Source: Lactobacillus corticis (GTDB lineage: Bacteria > Bacillota > Bacilli > Lactobacillales > Lactobacillaceae). Taken from it: DNA of 64,000 nt. Positions 40,069-49,829 of this stretch are shown here, piece after piece. Where the stretch lies: positions 125,514 through 189,513 of the forward strand of contig NZ_BMAY01000003.1 in NCBI RefSeq assembly GCF_018327645.1. Direction: 5' to 3'. The first letter of the stretch is position 1; every line of letters starts with the position of its first letter. The notes under the pieces are model-generated. The model saw only the letters and a program-made list of their open reading frames with translations, was not told where the DNA came from and made no database searches. The position numbers and the translations under genes were made by a program.

Positions 40069-41328
40069 ATGGTTAATACAGAAGTCGATTTTTGGGAAAA
40101 ACGCCGCCAAGCAGCCTTAGCTGCTTATGAAACTGGCAAATTGCCATATATCCAGCGGTTCCATTATCAAGATTGGACGCTCTTTGATGAAACTCAGCCC
40201 TTGGCCAGCGACAGCGGTCTGCTTGATCAAGCTTTGTTAAAGACCGATCCGCAGCAAATCAAAATTGTGCAGTTTGGTAAAAGCACAATTTTAATTCAGG
40301 TCCCGGAAAAATTGCTCCAGGCTGGTTTAATAGTTTGTGATTTAAAGACGGCGTTAAAAGAGCATCCCGACCTGATCGAAAAATATTATATGACCCAGGT
40401 CATTAAACCGGATGAAAATAAACTTTTAAGCTATCATGCTGCTTTTTGTGAAGCAGGATTAGTGATTTATGTCCCAGCTAAGATGGAATTGGCTGAACCA
40501 ATTGAAGTTGAACTGGTCGGGGATGCAACGCGCAAACAGCCGTGGCTGCACCATTTGTTGCTAATTGCTGGGGCAAATAGCTCCTTGAAATTTGTGCAGC
40601 ACTTGTCAACCATCGGCGAGCAGCCCCAAATAGCCAATTTGGTTGCGGAAGTTGTAGCTGGGCCTAACAGTCATATTGAATTTTCATCTTTGGATGAAGT
40701 TGGCAAAAATACCACTTTGTACTTTAACCGGCGGGCTAACTTAGATGCTGACAGCCATCTTGAGTGGAATTGTGCCTTTATGAATGATGCTGACAGCATC
40801 GGCGATGTCTGCTCAGAATTAGTTGGACAAGGGAGTTATGGTTATTCTAAAGCCATTGCCGTTACTGCCGGGGATGAACAAATGGCCGTTAACAATTTGG
40901 TTATCAACCGCGGCCGCCATACTACCGGTTTGATTAATCAAAGGGGAGTTTTGCTTGATAACTCTAAGTTGATTTTTAACGGAATCGGGCAAATTGTGCA
41001 TGGCGCCTCAGGCTCCAAGGCTGACCAAAAGAATCGCGTTTTGATGATGTCCGACAATGCTCACGGGGATGCCAATCCGCTTTTGTTGATTGACGAAAAT
41101 GACGTGGTTGCCGCCCATGCCGCCAGCGTCGGTCCTGTTGATCCGGTGCAAATGAATTACTTAATGAGTCGCGGAATCCCATATCCCAAGGCTGAGAGAA
41201 TGGTAATTCATGGCTTTCTCGATGCGGTTTTAAGCGGGATGCCAAAGGGCATGGTGCGTGATCGGATGCTGACAATCCTAGAAAGGAAGCTGATCCATGG
41301 GCAGCGTCAACGCTTTAGCGAAGTCTGA
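40069..41328 (+). CDS. sufD: Fe-S cluster assembly protein SufD
   Basis: Beta-helical partner of SufB and SufC. The C-terminal family stretch HGASGSKADQKNRVLMMSDNAHGDANPLLLIDENDVVAAHAASVG is recognisable. The N-terminal half is divergent, as is usual. The start is taken as ATG 40069; a GTG three bases earlier is possible. It overlaps sufS by about 32 bases. Length 419. Confidence 0.94.
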   Translation: MVNTEVDFWEKRRQAALAAYETGKLPYIQRFHYQDWTLFDETQPLASDSGLLDQALLKTDPQQIKIVQFGKSTILIQVPEKLLQAGLIVCDLKTALKEHPDLIEKYYMTQVIKPDENKLLSYHAAFCEAGLVIYVPAKMELAEPIEVELVGDATRKQPWLHHLLLIAGANSSLKFVQHLSTIGEQPQIANLVAEVVAGPNSHIEFSSLDEVGKNTTLYFNRRANLDADSHLEWNCAFMNDADSIGDVCSELVGQGSYGYSKAIAVTAGDEQMAVNNLVINRGRHTTGLINQRGVLLDNSKLIFNGIGQIVHGASGSKADQKNRVLMMSDNAHGDANPLLLIDENDVVAAHAASVGPVDPVQMNYLMSRGIPYPKAERMVIHGFLDAVLSGMPKGMVRDRMLTILERKLIHGQRQRFSEV

Positions 41329-42520
41329 TTTTCCCTTGCTGAGACGGTCGGTAAACGGCCAGCGGCTGTGTTACTTAGACAGTGCTGCTACTACGCCCAT
41401 GCCGCAAGCAATTGGTGAAAAACTGCAGACCTTTTACGCCCAGAGTTATTCCAGCGTTCACCGCAGCGTGAATTCCCTTGGCCTAGAGACCACTAATGCC
41501 TATGAGCATGCTCGAAGCAAGGTGGCTAAATTTATCAATGCGGATCCAGCCGAAGTGATTTTTACTTCAGGAGCAACTGCCAGTCTTAATTTAGTCGCTG
41601 AATCTTGGGGAAGGGAAAACATCCACCAAGGTGATGAAATTGTGCTAGCCGTGAGCGAGCACCATTCCAACTTCCTGCCATGGCAGCAGTTAGCCCAAGC
41701 TGTTGGTGCCAAATTGCGGCTAATTAAGTTAAATGACCAAGAAGAGTTGGACCTCATTCAAGCCAAGAGTTTATTTAATGAAAAAACTAAATTGCTGGCT
41801 TTAGCACAGGTTTCCAACGTTTTAGGCAGCGAAAATCCAGTTGCTGAGTTAATTAGCATGGCCCACCAAGTCGGGGCAATTTGCGTGATCGACGGTGCGC
41901 AAGCAATTCCTCATGAAAGAATTGATGTGCGCCAGATGGACTGTGATTTTTATGCTTTTTCTGGTCATAAAATGCTCGGTCCGACGGGCATCGGCGTTTT
42001 ATACGGCAAAAAAGCACTTTTGGAGCAAATGCCGCCAGCTCACTTTGGTGGCGGCATGATCAATTATCTTGATCACGGACAAGCTACTTGGGAAGCCGTG
42101 CCGGAAAAATTTGAAGCTGGTACTCCCAATACCGTTGGTGCAATTGGTCTTGGATATGCAATTGATTATTTAAACAAAATCGGTTTTAAAAATATTGAAC
42201 AGCATAACCAAGAACTAATGAATTATCTGCTGCCAAAACTTGCTGCCAACCCAGGCGTAAAAATTTATGGTCAAGGGCAAAAGCTGGGAGTTGTCAGCTT
42301 CAATTTGGCTGGCATTCATCCCCATGATGCCGCCACGCTGTTTGATCAATTTGGCGTTGAAGTTCGGGCAGGCCACCATTGCGCCCTGCCGCTGATGCAG
42401 GAGTTAGGAATCCCGGCCAGCATTAGAGCCAGTTTCTACATATATAATGATCAGGCAGATTGTGATCGGTTATTAGAGGCGATTAAACAGACACAGGAGT
42501 TTTTCAATGAGTCTTGCTGA
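41297..42520 (+). CDS. sufS: Cysteine desulfurase SufS
   Basis: PLP enzyme taking sulfur from cysteine and passing it to SufU. The PLP lysine is in FYAFSGHKMLGPTGIGVLYG, with DGAQAIPH before it, and the persulfide cysteine in VRAGHHCALPLM. Length (407) is normal. ATG 41297 follows AAAGGAAG inside the sufD end. The next gene overlaps by 14 bases. Confidence 0.96.
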   Translation: MGSVNALAKSDFPLLRRSVNGQRLCYLDSAATTPMPQAIGEKLQTFYAQSYSSVHRSVNSLGLETTNAYEHARSKVAKFINADPAEVIFTSGATASLNLVAESWGRENIHQGDEIVLAVSEHHSNFLPWQQLAQAVGAKLRLIKLNDQEELDLIQAKSLFNEKTKLLALAQVSNVLGSENPVAELISMAHQVGAICVIDGAQAIPHERIDVRQMDCDFYAFSGHKMLGPTGIGVLYGKKALLEQMPPAHFGGGMINYLDHGQATWEAVPEKFEAGTPNTVGAIGLGYAIDYLNKIGFKNIEQHNQELMNYLLPKLAANPGVKIYGQGQKLGVVSFNLAGIHPHDAATLFDQFGVEVRAGHHCALPLMQELGIPASIRASFYIYNDQADCDRLLEAIKQTQEFFNESC

Positions 42521-42962
42521 TATGCGAAGTTTGTATCAAGCCGTGGTTTTGGATCATGCCGCCCATCCTCGTCATAAAGGGGAATTAAGCGATTATAATG
42601 CTGCTAGCACTGTCCATAATCCTAGCTGCGGCGATACCATCAAATTATTTTTACAAATTGACCAAGACAAAATTACTGCTGCCAGCTTTACGGGAAGCGG
42701 CTGTACCATCAGCCAGGCCTCGGCTAGTTTGTTGACCGAGGCGGTAATTGGCAAAACCACGGCGCAATGTCTGGCGATGGCTAAAGCTTTTTCCAACTTA
42801 GCAACCGGCCAAGAAGCTGACCAAAAAAGCATTGCTTTACTTGGCGACAGTGCAATTATGACCACGGTCATGCAGTTTCCGGCGCGCATCAAATGTGCCA
42901 CGATTAGCTGGTGGGCGCTAGATGAAGCAATTATCAAAATGAAAGGACATCCAAATGACTAA
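42507..42962 (+). CDS. sufU: Zinc-dependent sulfurtransferase SufU
   Basis: Accepts sulfur from SufS and hands it to the SufBCD scaffold. The three conserved cysteines are in NPSCGD, GSGCTIS and RIKCATISW, with the aspartate of the first motif completing the zinc site. Length 151. It overlaps sufS and sufB. Confidence 0.95.
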   Translation: MSLADMRSLYQAVVLDHAAHPRHKGELSDYNAASTVHNPSCGDTIKLFLQIDQDKITAASFTGSGCTISQASASLLTEAVIGKTTAQCLAMAKAFSNLATGQEADQKSIALLGDSAIMTTVMQFPARIKCATISWWALDEAIIKMKGHPND

Positions 42963-44358
42963 AGCAGAAGATATAGTCAAAGATGAGGATTACCAGTTCG
43001 GTTTCCACGATGATATTGATCCGGAATTTTCAACCGGACGCGGATTATCAGAGGCAGTCATTCGGGCAATTTCCAAAGAAAAAAATGAACCGCAATGGAT
43101 GCTGGATTATCGCTTGAAGTCTTACGAGATTTATCAACAAATGCCCATGCCCAGCTACGGTCCAAGTTTAGCTGATCTGAAATTGGATGAGATGCTTTAC
43201 TACCAAAAATTTACCAAGAAAAAATATCGTGATTGGGATGAGGTGCCCGCTGAAATTAAGGAGACCTTTGACCGCTTGGGCGTGCCTGAAGCCGAGCGGA
43301 AATATTTGGCTGGCTCCGGAGCACAGTACGAATCGGAAATGGTCTACCACAATATGAAACAGGAGTTTGATAAGCAAGGCATTATCTTTACCGATACTGA
43401 TACGGCTTTACAAAAGTATCCGGAGCTCTTTAAAAAATACTTTGGCAAGATTGTTGATCCGCATTCCAACAAATTTGCGGCCTTAAATGGCGCGGTCTGG
43501 TCGGGCGGCAGTTTCATTTATGTTCCTAAAGGCGTTAAAGTAACCACGCCAATTCAAGCATATTTCCGCTTAAACAGTGAAAATTCAGGGCAATTTGAAC
43601 GGACCCTGATCATTGTGGACGAAGGAGCAAGCCTTGATTATGTTGAAGGCTGTACTGCTCCAACTTATTCATCAGATTCGCTGCATGCCGCTGTTGTTGA
43701 AGTAAATGTGTTAGACAATGCCTACACGCGCTACACGACGATTCAAAACTGGTCGGATAACGTGTATAGTTTGGAAACCAAACGGGCAGCTGCTGGCAAA
43801 AATGCCACCATGGAATGGGTTGACGGCAACTTAGGGGCAAAAGTTACGATGAAGTATCCAGCTGTTTATTTGAATGGTGAGGGTGCTCGCGGAACCATGC
43901 TGTCGATTGCCGTCGCTCACCACGGGGTACACCAAGATTCAGGTTGCCGGATGCTGCACAATGCTCCTAATACTTCAAGTTCAATTGTCTCTAAGTCAAT
44001 TGCCAAGGGTGGCGGGTCGACTGACTATCGCGGGACCGTCAATTTTGGCAAAAATTCTAGCGGGTCCAAGTCCCATGTTGAATGTGACACCATCATTATG
44101 GACGATCAATCAAGTTCCGATACGATCCCAACTAATGCCATTGAAAATTCTAATGTTGCGATGGAACATGAAGCCACTGTTTCCAAGATTTCTGATGAGC
44201 AGCTGTACTATTTGGAAAGTCGCGGCATCCCCGAACGCAAGGCGACCGAGATGATTATCATGGGCTTTGTTGAGCCATTTACCAAGCAACTCCCGATGGA
44301 ATATGCGGTTGAACTTAACCGTTTGATCAGTTTCCAGATGGAAGGTGCCATTGGGTAA
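42955..44358 (+). CDS. sufB: Fe-S cluster assembly protein SufB
   Basis: Main scaffold subunit of SufBCD. It has the family segments [31 protein letters not shown], and the C-terminal [40 protein letters not shown]. Length 467. It overlaps sufU by eight bases and ends the operon. Only a weak imperfect hairpin (around 44366-44386) follows, before the promoter of the next gene. Confidence 0.96.
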   Translation: MTKAEDIVKDEDYQFGFHDDIDPEFSTGRGLSEAVIRAISKEKNEPQWMLDYRLKSYEIYQQMPMPSYGPSLADLKLDEMLYYQKFTKKKYRDWDEVPAEIKETFDRLGVPEAERKYLAGSGAQYESEMVYHNMKQEFDKQGIIFTDTDTALQKYPELFKKYFGKIVDPHSNKFAALNGAVWSGGSFIYVPKGVKVTTPIQAYFRLNSENSGQFERTLIIVDEGASLDYVEGCTAPTYSSDSLHAAVVEVNVLDNAYTRYTTIQNWSDNVYSLETKRAAAGKNATMEWVDGNLGAKVTMKYPAVYLNGEGARGTMLSIAVAHHGVHQDSGCRMLHNAPNTSSSIVSKSIAKGGGSTDYRGTVNFGKNSSGSKSHVECDTIIMDDQSSSDTIPTNAIENSNVAMEHEATVSKISDEQLYYLESRGIPERKATEMIIMGFVEPFTKQLPMEYAVELNRLISFQMEGAIG

Positions 44359-44383
44359 AAAGTAAAGCGTTTTATAAAAGTGC

Positions 44384-44413
44384 TTGCATTTTCTCGGGGA
44401 AAACTGATAGAAT
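44384..44413 (+). promoter_or_regulatory. Promoter of the GRP-type transporter
   Basis: TTGCAT, 18-base spacer, TAGAAT, about 38 bases before the start codon. Confidence 0.55.
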
Positions 44414-44451
44414 GACTTATCACAGTTTTTATTCGGGAGATAAAAGTACAT

Positions 44452-45315
44452 ATGAATATTCTGATTTTATTTTTGCCAGCAATCTGTTGGGGAATCATGC
44501 CCCTGATTGTTGGTAAGATTAAAGGCGGCAACGTTTACAACCAGATTATCGGGACGGTAACTGGTGCTTTAGTGTTAGGTTTGGGAACCTTGGCAGTAGC
44601 ACATCCCCCAATGTCGTGGGAAACTTTTTGGGTGGCCTTTATGGCAGGTGCCTGCTGGGTGATTGGTCAAGCAGGGCAATTTATTTCATATGCCAAGATT
44701 GGCGTTTCTGAAACCATGCCAATTTCAACCGGAGCACAATTAATTGGCGTTAGCTTGATTGGTGTTTTGATTTTTGGCGAATGGGCAAGTACTTCAGCTA
44801 AAATCTGGGGCTTCTTGGGAATCGCCTGCTTGATTATCGGAGTTTTAGCAACCAGTAAAACCGATGAAGGCACCAGCGAAGGAAGCAAGAGCAATCAAAC
44901 GGCCACGCTGACGATTTTGCTTTTGACTTCATTAGGCTACATTGCTTCAAGTACCATTCCTAAGAGCATTCAAGCCAATGGCTATTCAATTATTGTTGGT
45001 CAAACAGTTGGCATGTTTGTGGCTGGTTTGATCTATGTTTTAGTAACTAAACAAGGTTCCGCCTTAAAAGAAGCCATCAGTTACAAATTTGCCTTGCCAG
45101 GCATGGCTTGGGCCTTCGGAGCACTATTTTACAACCTTTCGATGAAGGCTAACGGCGTAAATATGGCCTTTGTCATCTCGCAGCTTTCAGTGGTCATTTC
45201 GACTTTAGGCGGGATGCTGTTCTTACATGAACGCAAGAGCAAGCAAGGCATGATTTACACGGCAATCGGCCTGGTTCTGATTGTATTAGGTGCAGTTTTG
45301 ACAACTATTTTCTAA
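44452..45315 (+). CDS. GRP family sugar uptake protein (GlcU/RbsU type)
   Basis: Membrane carrier of the glucose/ribose porter family. The 287 residues form about ten hydrophobic segments starting ILILFLPAICWGIMPLIVGKIKGG, which is the family opening. It also has VSETMPISTGAQLIGVSLIGVLIFGEW and a C-terminal LSVVISTLGGMLFLHERKSKQ. The start follows GGGAGATA. Glucose or ribose is the likely cargo but cannot be told apart here. It stands alone between sufB and a bidirectional terminator. Confidence 0.9.
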   Translation: MNILILFLPAICWGIMPLIVGKIKGGNVYNQIIGTVTGALVLGLGTLAVAHPPMSWETFWVAFMAGACWVIGQAGQFISYAKIGVSETMPISTGAQLIGVSLIGVLIFGEWASTSAKIWGFLGIACLIIGVLATSKTDEGTSEGSKSNQTATLTILLLTSLGYIASSTIPKSIQANGYSIIVGQTVGMFVAGLIYVLVTKQGSALKEAISYKFALPGMAWAFGALFYNLSMKANGVNMAFVISQLSVVISTLGGMLFLHERKSKQGMIYTAIGLVLIVLGAVLTTIF

Positions 45316-45322
45316 GCAAACG

Positions 45323-45350
45323 AAAAGCTCTCCAAATGGAGAGCTTTTTT
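45323..45350. terminator. Bidirectional terminator between sugar transporter and pepX
   Basis: 11-base stem AAAAGCTCTCC / GGAGAGCTTTT with an AAAT loop, with T-runs on both strands. Confidence 0.85.
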
Positions 45351-45355
45351 GCTGC

Positions 45356-47737
45356 TTATTTCTGACTGAAAGTTAATTCAGTATTTGCCAAATCAATGGT
45401 GTAGGTTTCATGTTCAAGCGGCCGTTTAGTCATTCCCTGGTCGGTTGAATAGATGATCAAAACCAGCTTGCTGCCAACTGGCATGGTGTAGTAGGTTGGC
45501 TGCAATTTAAAGGTCAAATCATAAAACTCATTAGCTTCGATCTTGCTTGGCCGCTTCATATCTTGATAGTTTTGCAAGTTCATATGAGCTTTGGTAATCA
45601 GTTTAGCTTTGGTTTCTTTATCTGGTACAAATTCCTGCAAGGTATCGGTGCCAAAGCGATAAGCAAGTTCTTGGCCGCCCCGCATCAAGAATTTAGGTGT
45701 TGGGGTTAGACGCTTGCGGTCAGCTTTTTCAACTAAAGCCACTGACAATTGCCCCTTAGGCAAGCTGCCGCTAACGCGAACATGAATTTCTGGTCGTCCA
45801 ACCAAAGTTACCGGGTGGATGAATTCTTCACTTTCAAAGCGCAGACTTGGCTTGGCCCATTTTTCATCACCTGCAATGAACTTGTATTCCCAGTCTAAGT
45901 CGCTGATTTTGGCTGCTTTAAAGTCGCTGCCGCCAACATCTTCGAAACTTAATTTAGCCTTGCCGTTGCCATCTTTGGCTAAGCTGCCATCATCGTTAGG
46001 GTAGTAGACAACTTTTTGCCCCAAATCGTCTGACCAGTCCGCTTCAGTATGCCACTTGTCGGCATGAAGATTATCTTGGATTAAAACCGGCGGCATCAGT
46101 TCATCAACTTGATTATCTACTTCTAATAGTTCATGACAGAACCATAAGTTCATCAAATCGGTGAAATCAATTGATACCAAATTGTTCATGTTGTAGTGCG
46201 GTCCCTGGTGCAAGAAGAGGTGGTGCTTGATTGGCAAGTTCTTAACTTTTTGCCAAATCTTGTAGACATTCTTTGGCTTAACATTCCAGTCATTGAGGCC
46301 GTGAACGCTGATCCAAGAACATTTGATGCCGTCAGTGTGGTGGCGATAGTTGCGCGCTTCCCAGAAGTCGCTATATTGGCCAGTCTGACGATCTTGCCAA
46401 GTTTGCAGCAGTTTTTGTTCAGCGGCGTACTTTGGATAAATCTTAATGCGGTCGCCGGCATCCCACAAATTGGATTGACAGGTTTCGGCCAATTTATCCA
46501 TATCTTCCCCTTGGCATTCCCCAGGAGCAATGACTAAGCCGTGTTCACGATAATAGTCATACCAAGAAGAAATCGCAGCTTCTGAAACTACCGTCTTGAG
46601 TCCGGCCACGCCAGTAGTGGCTACGGCAATTTGCAAGGTTCCTAAATATGACCGACCAGTCATGCCGATGTTGCGGTTGCACCAGAAGGCCTTGGTTTCG
46701 TGTTGACGAGTGCGGTCAGTGTAGGCAATCCGATCGCCGTGAAGCCATTCGATAACTTCTTTTGCAGCTTGGGTTTCTTCTGGCGATCCGGTGATTCTTA
46801 AACCATCGCTGCCCCGCGTCCCAATTGCTCCGGCAAAGACTGAAGCAAAACCGCGCGCCAAAAGATATTCGTTTAATGGGTAGGTTGCCTTGTGAACTGC
46901 TTCTTCGGTTGGTTCAGCATTTTCAGTTCCCGGTTTAGGAGCAGGAACTTGGGGTTTGGCAACATACGGCGGGTTGGTCCAGGCGGTAGCATCAGTTAAG
47001 TTTTCGTCAACTGAATGGTTTTCTTTAGCATTGTCGATAATTCCGCCAAAATATGGACAAGCTGTGTAGAGAGCAGGGACCTTTAGACCTGAGTTGGTTT
47101 CAGCCGGGCGGAAAATGGTAACCTGCATTAAGTCGCTTTGCCCATCTTCATCAGTATCTAAATCACTAGCCACATAAACTACTTCGCGAATTACTTTGCT
47201 GGTGTCAAAAACCGGCAAACTTTTGCCATTGAAAAACATAAATTCATGCTTACCCCAGAATTGGGTGAAGTAGCCTTTGCCAGCCAGATTATCAATTAAG
47301 GTTTGACCATTCTTGGCACGAGTATTCAAGAGTTGATAAAAAGCCTGCACCAGCTGATCTGAATTGTCGATGGATTGAACAGTTGGCAAAGCCTGTTTGT
47401 TCATGAACTTAATTGGTGCAGCTAAGTCATAATCATAAAATGGGTGGTAGCCCAGTAGCTGCAGGGCTACATCATAGAATTGTTCGCTTGTTAACCGAGT
47501 GGGGTCTGTTTGCAAAAAGTCCTTTAAGCTGGTTTGGGGATCAACTGCAAATTCTGCTAATTTTGCAATTTTAGCAGCGGGAGTCTTAGCTTCAGCCACT
47601 GAATTTTCAACTAACGCCGCAAATAATTCGCCAAATGGCAAAGTCTGCCAGTTTTGGGGCAAAAAGTTGATGCTGGCCAGCTCTTTTTTAGCTTGGTCCA
47701 GGCTGGTTTTTTGGTAAGCATATTGGTTGTACTTCAT
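45356..47737 (-). CDS. pepX: X-prolyl dipeptidyl aminopeptidase
   Basis: Serine peptidase releasing X-Pro dipeptides, important in lactic acid bacteria for proline-rich peptides. The nucleophile motif is [14 protein letters not shown] near residue 350. Other family segments are [24 protein letters not shown] and [21 protein letters not shown], with a later histidine in HQGPHYNM. Length (793) matches lactobacillus PepX. The start follows AAAGGAGTG. It lies 12 bases downstream of an ArsC-like gene on the same strand and is probably co-transcribed with it. Confidence 0.97.
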   Translation of the reverse strand: MKYNQYAYQKTSLDQAKKELASINFLPQNWQTLPFGELFAALVENSVAEAKTPAAKIAKLAEFAVDPQTSLKDFLQTDPTRLTSEQFYDVALQLLGYHPFYDYDLAAPIKFMNKQALPTVQSIDNSDQLVQAFYQLLNTRAKNGQTLIDNLAGKGYFTQFWGKHEFMFFNGKSLPVFDTSKVIREVVYVASDLDTDEDGQSDLMQVTIFRPAETNSGLKVPALYTACPYFGGIIDNAKENHSVDENLTDATAWTNPPYVAKPQVPAPKPGTENAEPTEEAVHKATYPLNEYLLARGFASVFAGAIGTRGSDGLRITGSPEETQAAKEVIEWLHGDRIAYTDRTRQHETKAFWCNRNIGMTGRSYLGTLQIAVATTGVAGLKTVVSEAAISSWYDYYREHGLVIAPGECQGEDMDKLAETCQSNLWDAGDRIKIYPKYAAEQKLLQTWQDRQTGQYSDFWEARNYRHHTDGIKCSWISVHGLNDWNVKPKNVYKIWQKVKNLPIKHHLFLHQGPHYNMNNLVSIDFTDLMNLWFCHELLEVDNQVDELMPPVLIQDNLHADKWHTEADWSDDLGQKVVYYPNDDGSLAKDGNGKAKLSFEDVGGSDFKAAKISDLDWEYKFIAGDEKWAKPSLRFESEEFIHPVTLVGRPEIHVRVSGSLPKGQLSVALVEKADRKRLTPTPKFLMRGGQELAYRFGTDTLQEFVPDKETKAKLITKAHMNLQNYQDMKRPSKIEANEFYDLTFKLQPTYYTMPVGSKLVLIIYSTDQGMTKRPLEHETYTIDLANTELTFSQK

Positions 47738-47749
47738 TTGCGCACTCCT

Positions 47750-48112
47750 TTATTTTTTCTGCCAAACTTCTTCGTAAATATCAGGTTTGAACCCGCAGGT
47801 TAATTTATCGCCATCAACCACTAAAGGACGTTTTATCAGTTTGCCATCTTGGGATAACAAGTCGCTAGCTTCATCAATTGTCATGGTTGGAATCTTTTCT
47901 TTAATATTCTGCTCACGATAATGCATGCCGCTGGTATTAAAGAAATAGCGCAAACCCCGATCCTGATGGGCGGAAATCCAGCGCTTTAGCTCATCCTTGG
48001 TAGGCGGTTGTTCAACTAGATCTTGATAATCATAGGCGAGATCATGGTCGTCAAACCATTTGCGGGCTTTTTTTGAAGTGGAACAACGTTTATAACCATA
48101 AAATTTTATCAT
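47750..48112 (-). CDS. ArsC/Spx-family thioredoxin-fold protein
   Basis: Arsenate-reductase-like small protein. The N-terminus IKFYGYKRCSTSKKARKWF has a single cysteine (C10) in a C-S-T-S context rather than the CxxC of Spx, so it resembles the YffB/ArsC-like group. Ending KRPLVVDGDKLTCGFKPDIYEEVW is typical. Length 120. Whether it reduces arsenate, acts as a thiol protein or has another role is not known. Upstream of pepX on the same strand. Confidence 0.88.
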   Translation of the reverse strand: MIKFYGYKRCSTSKKARKWFDDHDLAYDYQDLVEQPPTKDELKRWISAHQDRGLRYFFNTSGMHYREQNIKEKIPTMTIDEASDLLSQDGKLIKRPLVVDGDKLTCGFKPDIYEEVWQKK

Positions 48113-48166
48113 TGCAAAGTCCTTTCTAATAGGTCGTTAAGATAATTGTACAATGACTTGCTGGAC

Positions 48167-48700
48167 TTAACTATAATATTTAGCCCCAACTTCAGTAAGC
48201 CAATCCAAATGATTGTACCAATCAGGCATTGTTAAAAGCCAAGCACTGGTTCCCATCAGCGATCCGGTTAACTGTTTGGCCATTGCTGGAACTTTTTCGT
48301 GAAAAATCTCATCATTAACAATCTGGGTACACTGATTTAAAAATTCCGTAATCTCTGGCTGATGTTGGCTAAAAGCCATTTGCACTAACTCATACATTAA
48401 TGTGAAGTTGTCGCGATCGGCCTGCAAGTTGTTAATAAAGATAGCAACAATTGCTTGAATTTTTTCTTGCTTACTTGCTGCTCGATGAAGTTCTAGCTTT
48501 AATTTTGGGAGAAAATCCTGAGCGTAATTGTCAATTACTGCTGACAGCAGTCCACTTTTGGTTGAAAAGTAGTAGCGAATTTGACTCTGGGAAACCTTTG
48601 CTACCTTAGCGATCTGATGGGTTGAAACGGCAGCGTAGCCGTATTTAGCAAAAAGCTGTCTTGCTGTATGGATAATTTTTTCGGGTTGAGATTGCTTCAT
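48167..48700 (-). CDS. TetR family transcriptional regulator
   Basis: DNA-binding regulator. The helix-turn-helix lies at about residues 20-50 (YAAVSTHQIAKVAKVSQSQIRYYFSTKSGLLSAV), typical TetR with the ending YYF..K..L. The ligand-binding part (60-177) is diverged. It is divergently arranged with the nitroreductase at 48941 across a 240-base region that holds the nitroreductase promoter, so control of that gene is a reasonable inference. Confidence 0.9.
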   Translation of the reverse strand: MKQSQPEKIIHTARQLFAKYGYAAVSTHQIAKVAKVSQSQIRYYFSTKSGLLSAVIDNYAQDFLPKLKLELHRAASKQEKIQAIVAIFINNLQADRDNFTLMYELVQMAFSQHQPEITEFLNQCTQIVNDEIFHEKVPAMAKQLTGSLMGTSAWLLTMPDWYNHLDWLTEVGAKYYS

Positions 48701-48813
48701 AAATTCATCTCCAATTAGTTCGATTGAATTAATTATAACAATTAGAGTGGCAAAAAGCGGGAATATTTAGGGACTAAGTAGCCCCGAAATCGATAAGCTA
48801 AATGTAACAACTA

Positions 48814-48841
48814 TTGAAAATAATTCAAAACAGTATATAAT
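48814..48841 (+). promoter_or_regulatory. Promoter of the nitroreductase at 48941
   Basis: TTGAAA, 16-base spacer, TATAAT, about 100 bases before the start codon. Confidence 0.65.
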
Positions 48842-48849
48842 GAGTCTTG

Positions 48850-48864
48850 TTGAAAGCGCTTTTT
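48850..48864. promoter_or_regulatory. cre-like (CcpA) site overlapping the transcription start
   Basis: TTGAAAGCGCTTTTT differs at one position from the catabolite-responsive element WTGNAANCGNWNNCW and sits just after the -10 box. Repression in sugar excess is inferred. Confidence 0.45.
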
Positions 48865-48940
48865 AGAGCTTTTGACTAAGGATAATAGTACAACTTATTT
48901 TTTTGATTTTTATCGTTCAAGTGAACGAAAGGAGCTAATT

Positions 48941-49720
48941 ATGTCAGAAAAAAAGATGGATGCAGAAACTGCTGCAGAAGCTGCTTTGAAGACTTCAAAG
49001 ATGTCAACTGATGATGTTAATTTAAATCAGCCAAAAAAGAATGAAAAAGCTGATGCAAGAGAACGGGAACTTTTAGACTTAGCAAAAAAGTTTAAGACTA
49101 ACGATTTTGGTAAAATTTTGCTTGCCCGTCATTCTTGTCCAGAATATGATCCCAATGTAAAAATTTCTAGAGATGAAATGCGTGATATTTTGGAAGCTGC
49201 TACAACTGCACCTTCATCGCTTAACATGCAGCCTTGGCGATTTGTAGTTGTTGATTCAGATGAAGGTAAAGCCAAACTCGATAAGATTGTTGGTCCTGCA
49301 AATCATTTGAAAGTAAAAACAGCTTCAAGCATTGTCATGGTTTTTGGCGATCGTAAGTTTTATGAACAAGCAGCAAAGATAAACGAAGCTACATATGAAA
49401 TGGGTGGCTTTCCAAAAGAAAATCAGGAATTCTTGACTAAATTTGCGCAATCGTACTTCCCAACTCTTAGTGAAGAGACAAAGGAAGAATGGATTATGCA
49501 TGATTGTGGTTTGGTAGAGATGGCGTTGATGCTGGTGGCCAGAGCCCATGGTTATGACACCAACCCAATGGACGGATTCAAGAAGGAACCAGCTGCTAAA
49601 CTGTTTGATTTGGATGAAAAGCGTTATAAGCCGGTTTTGATTGTTTCGATGGGCAAAGCTAAAGGCCATGGCCGATACTGCTCGCGGTTGAGCTTAGATG
49701 AAGTTGCTCGATTTGAATAG
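48941..49720 (+). CDS. Nitroreductase family protein with charged N-terminal extension
   Basis: FMN-dependent reductase domain from about residue 55: ILLARHSCPEYDPN then EAATTAPSSLNMQPWRFVVVD and the C-terminal VLIVSMGKAKGHGRYCSRL. A polar alanine- and lysine-rich stretch of about 55 residues precedes it and is unusual for the family. ATG 48941 follows GAAAGGAG. Length 259. It is divergent from a TetR gene and preceded by a cre-like site, suggesting conditional expression. Substrate unknown. Confidence 0.88.
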   Translation: MSEKKMDAETAAEAALKTSKMSTDDVNLNQPKKNEKADARERELLDLAKKFKTNDFGKILLARHSCPEYDPNVKISRDEMRDILEAATTAPSSLNMQPWRFVVVDSDEGKAKLDKIVGPANHLKVKTASSIVMVFGDRKFYEQAAKINEATYEMGGFPKENQEFLTKFAQSYFPTLSEETKEEWIMHDCGLVEMALMLVARAHGYDTNPMDGFKKEPAAKLFDLDEKRYKPVLIVSMGKAKGHGRYCSRLSLDEVARFE

Positions 49721-49723
49721 CGA

Positions 49724-49757
49724 AAAACTCCAGTTGATTACTGGAGTTTTATTTTTT
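49724..49757 (+). terminator. Terminator after the nitroreductase
   Basis: 11-base stem AAAACTCCAGT / ACTGGAGTTTT with a 5-base loop and a T-rich tail. Confidence 0.85.
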
Positions 49758-49829
49758 TGCCAGTATTTGCTATAAAATAGTTAGTGATAAATTTTATGGC
49801 TGAAAAAGTCATGATTTAGGAGCAAAAGC

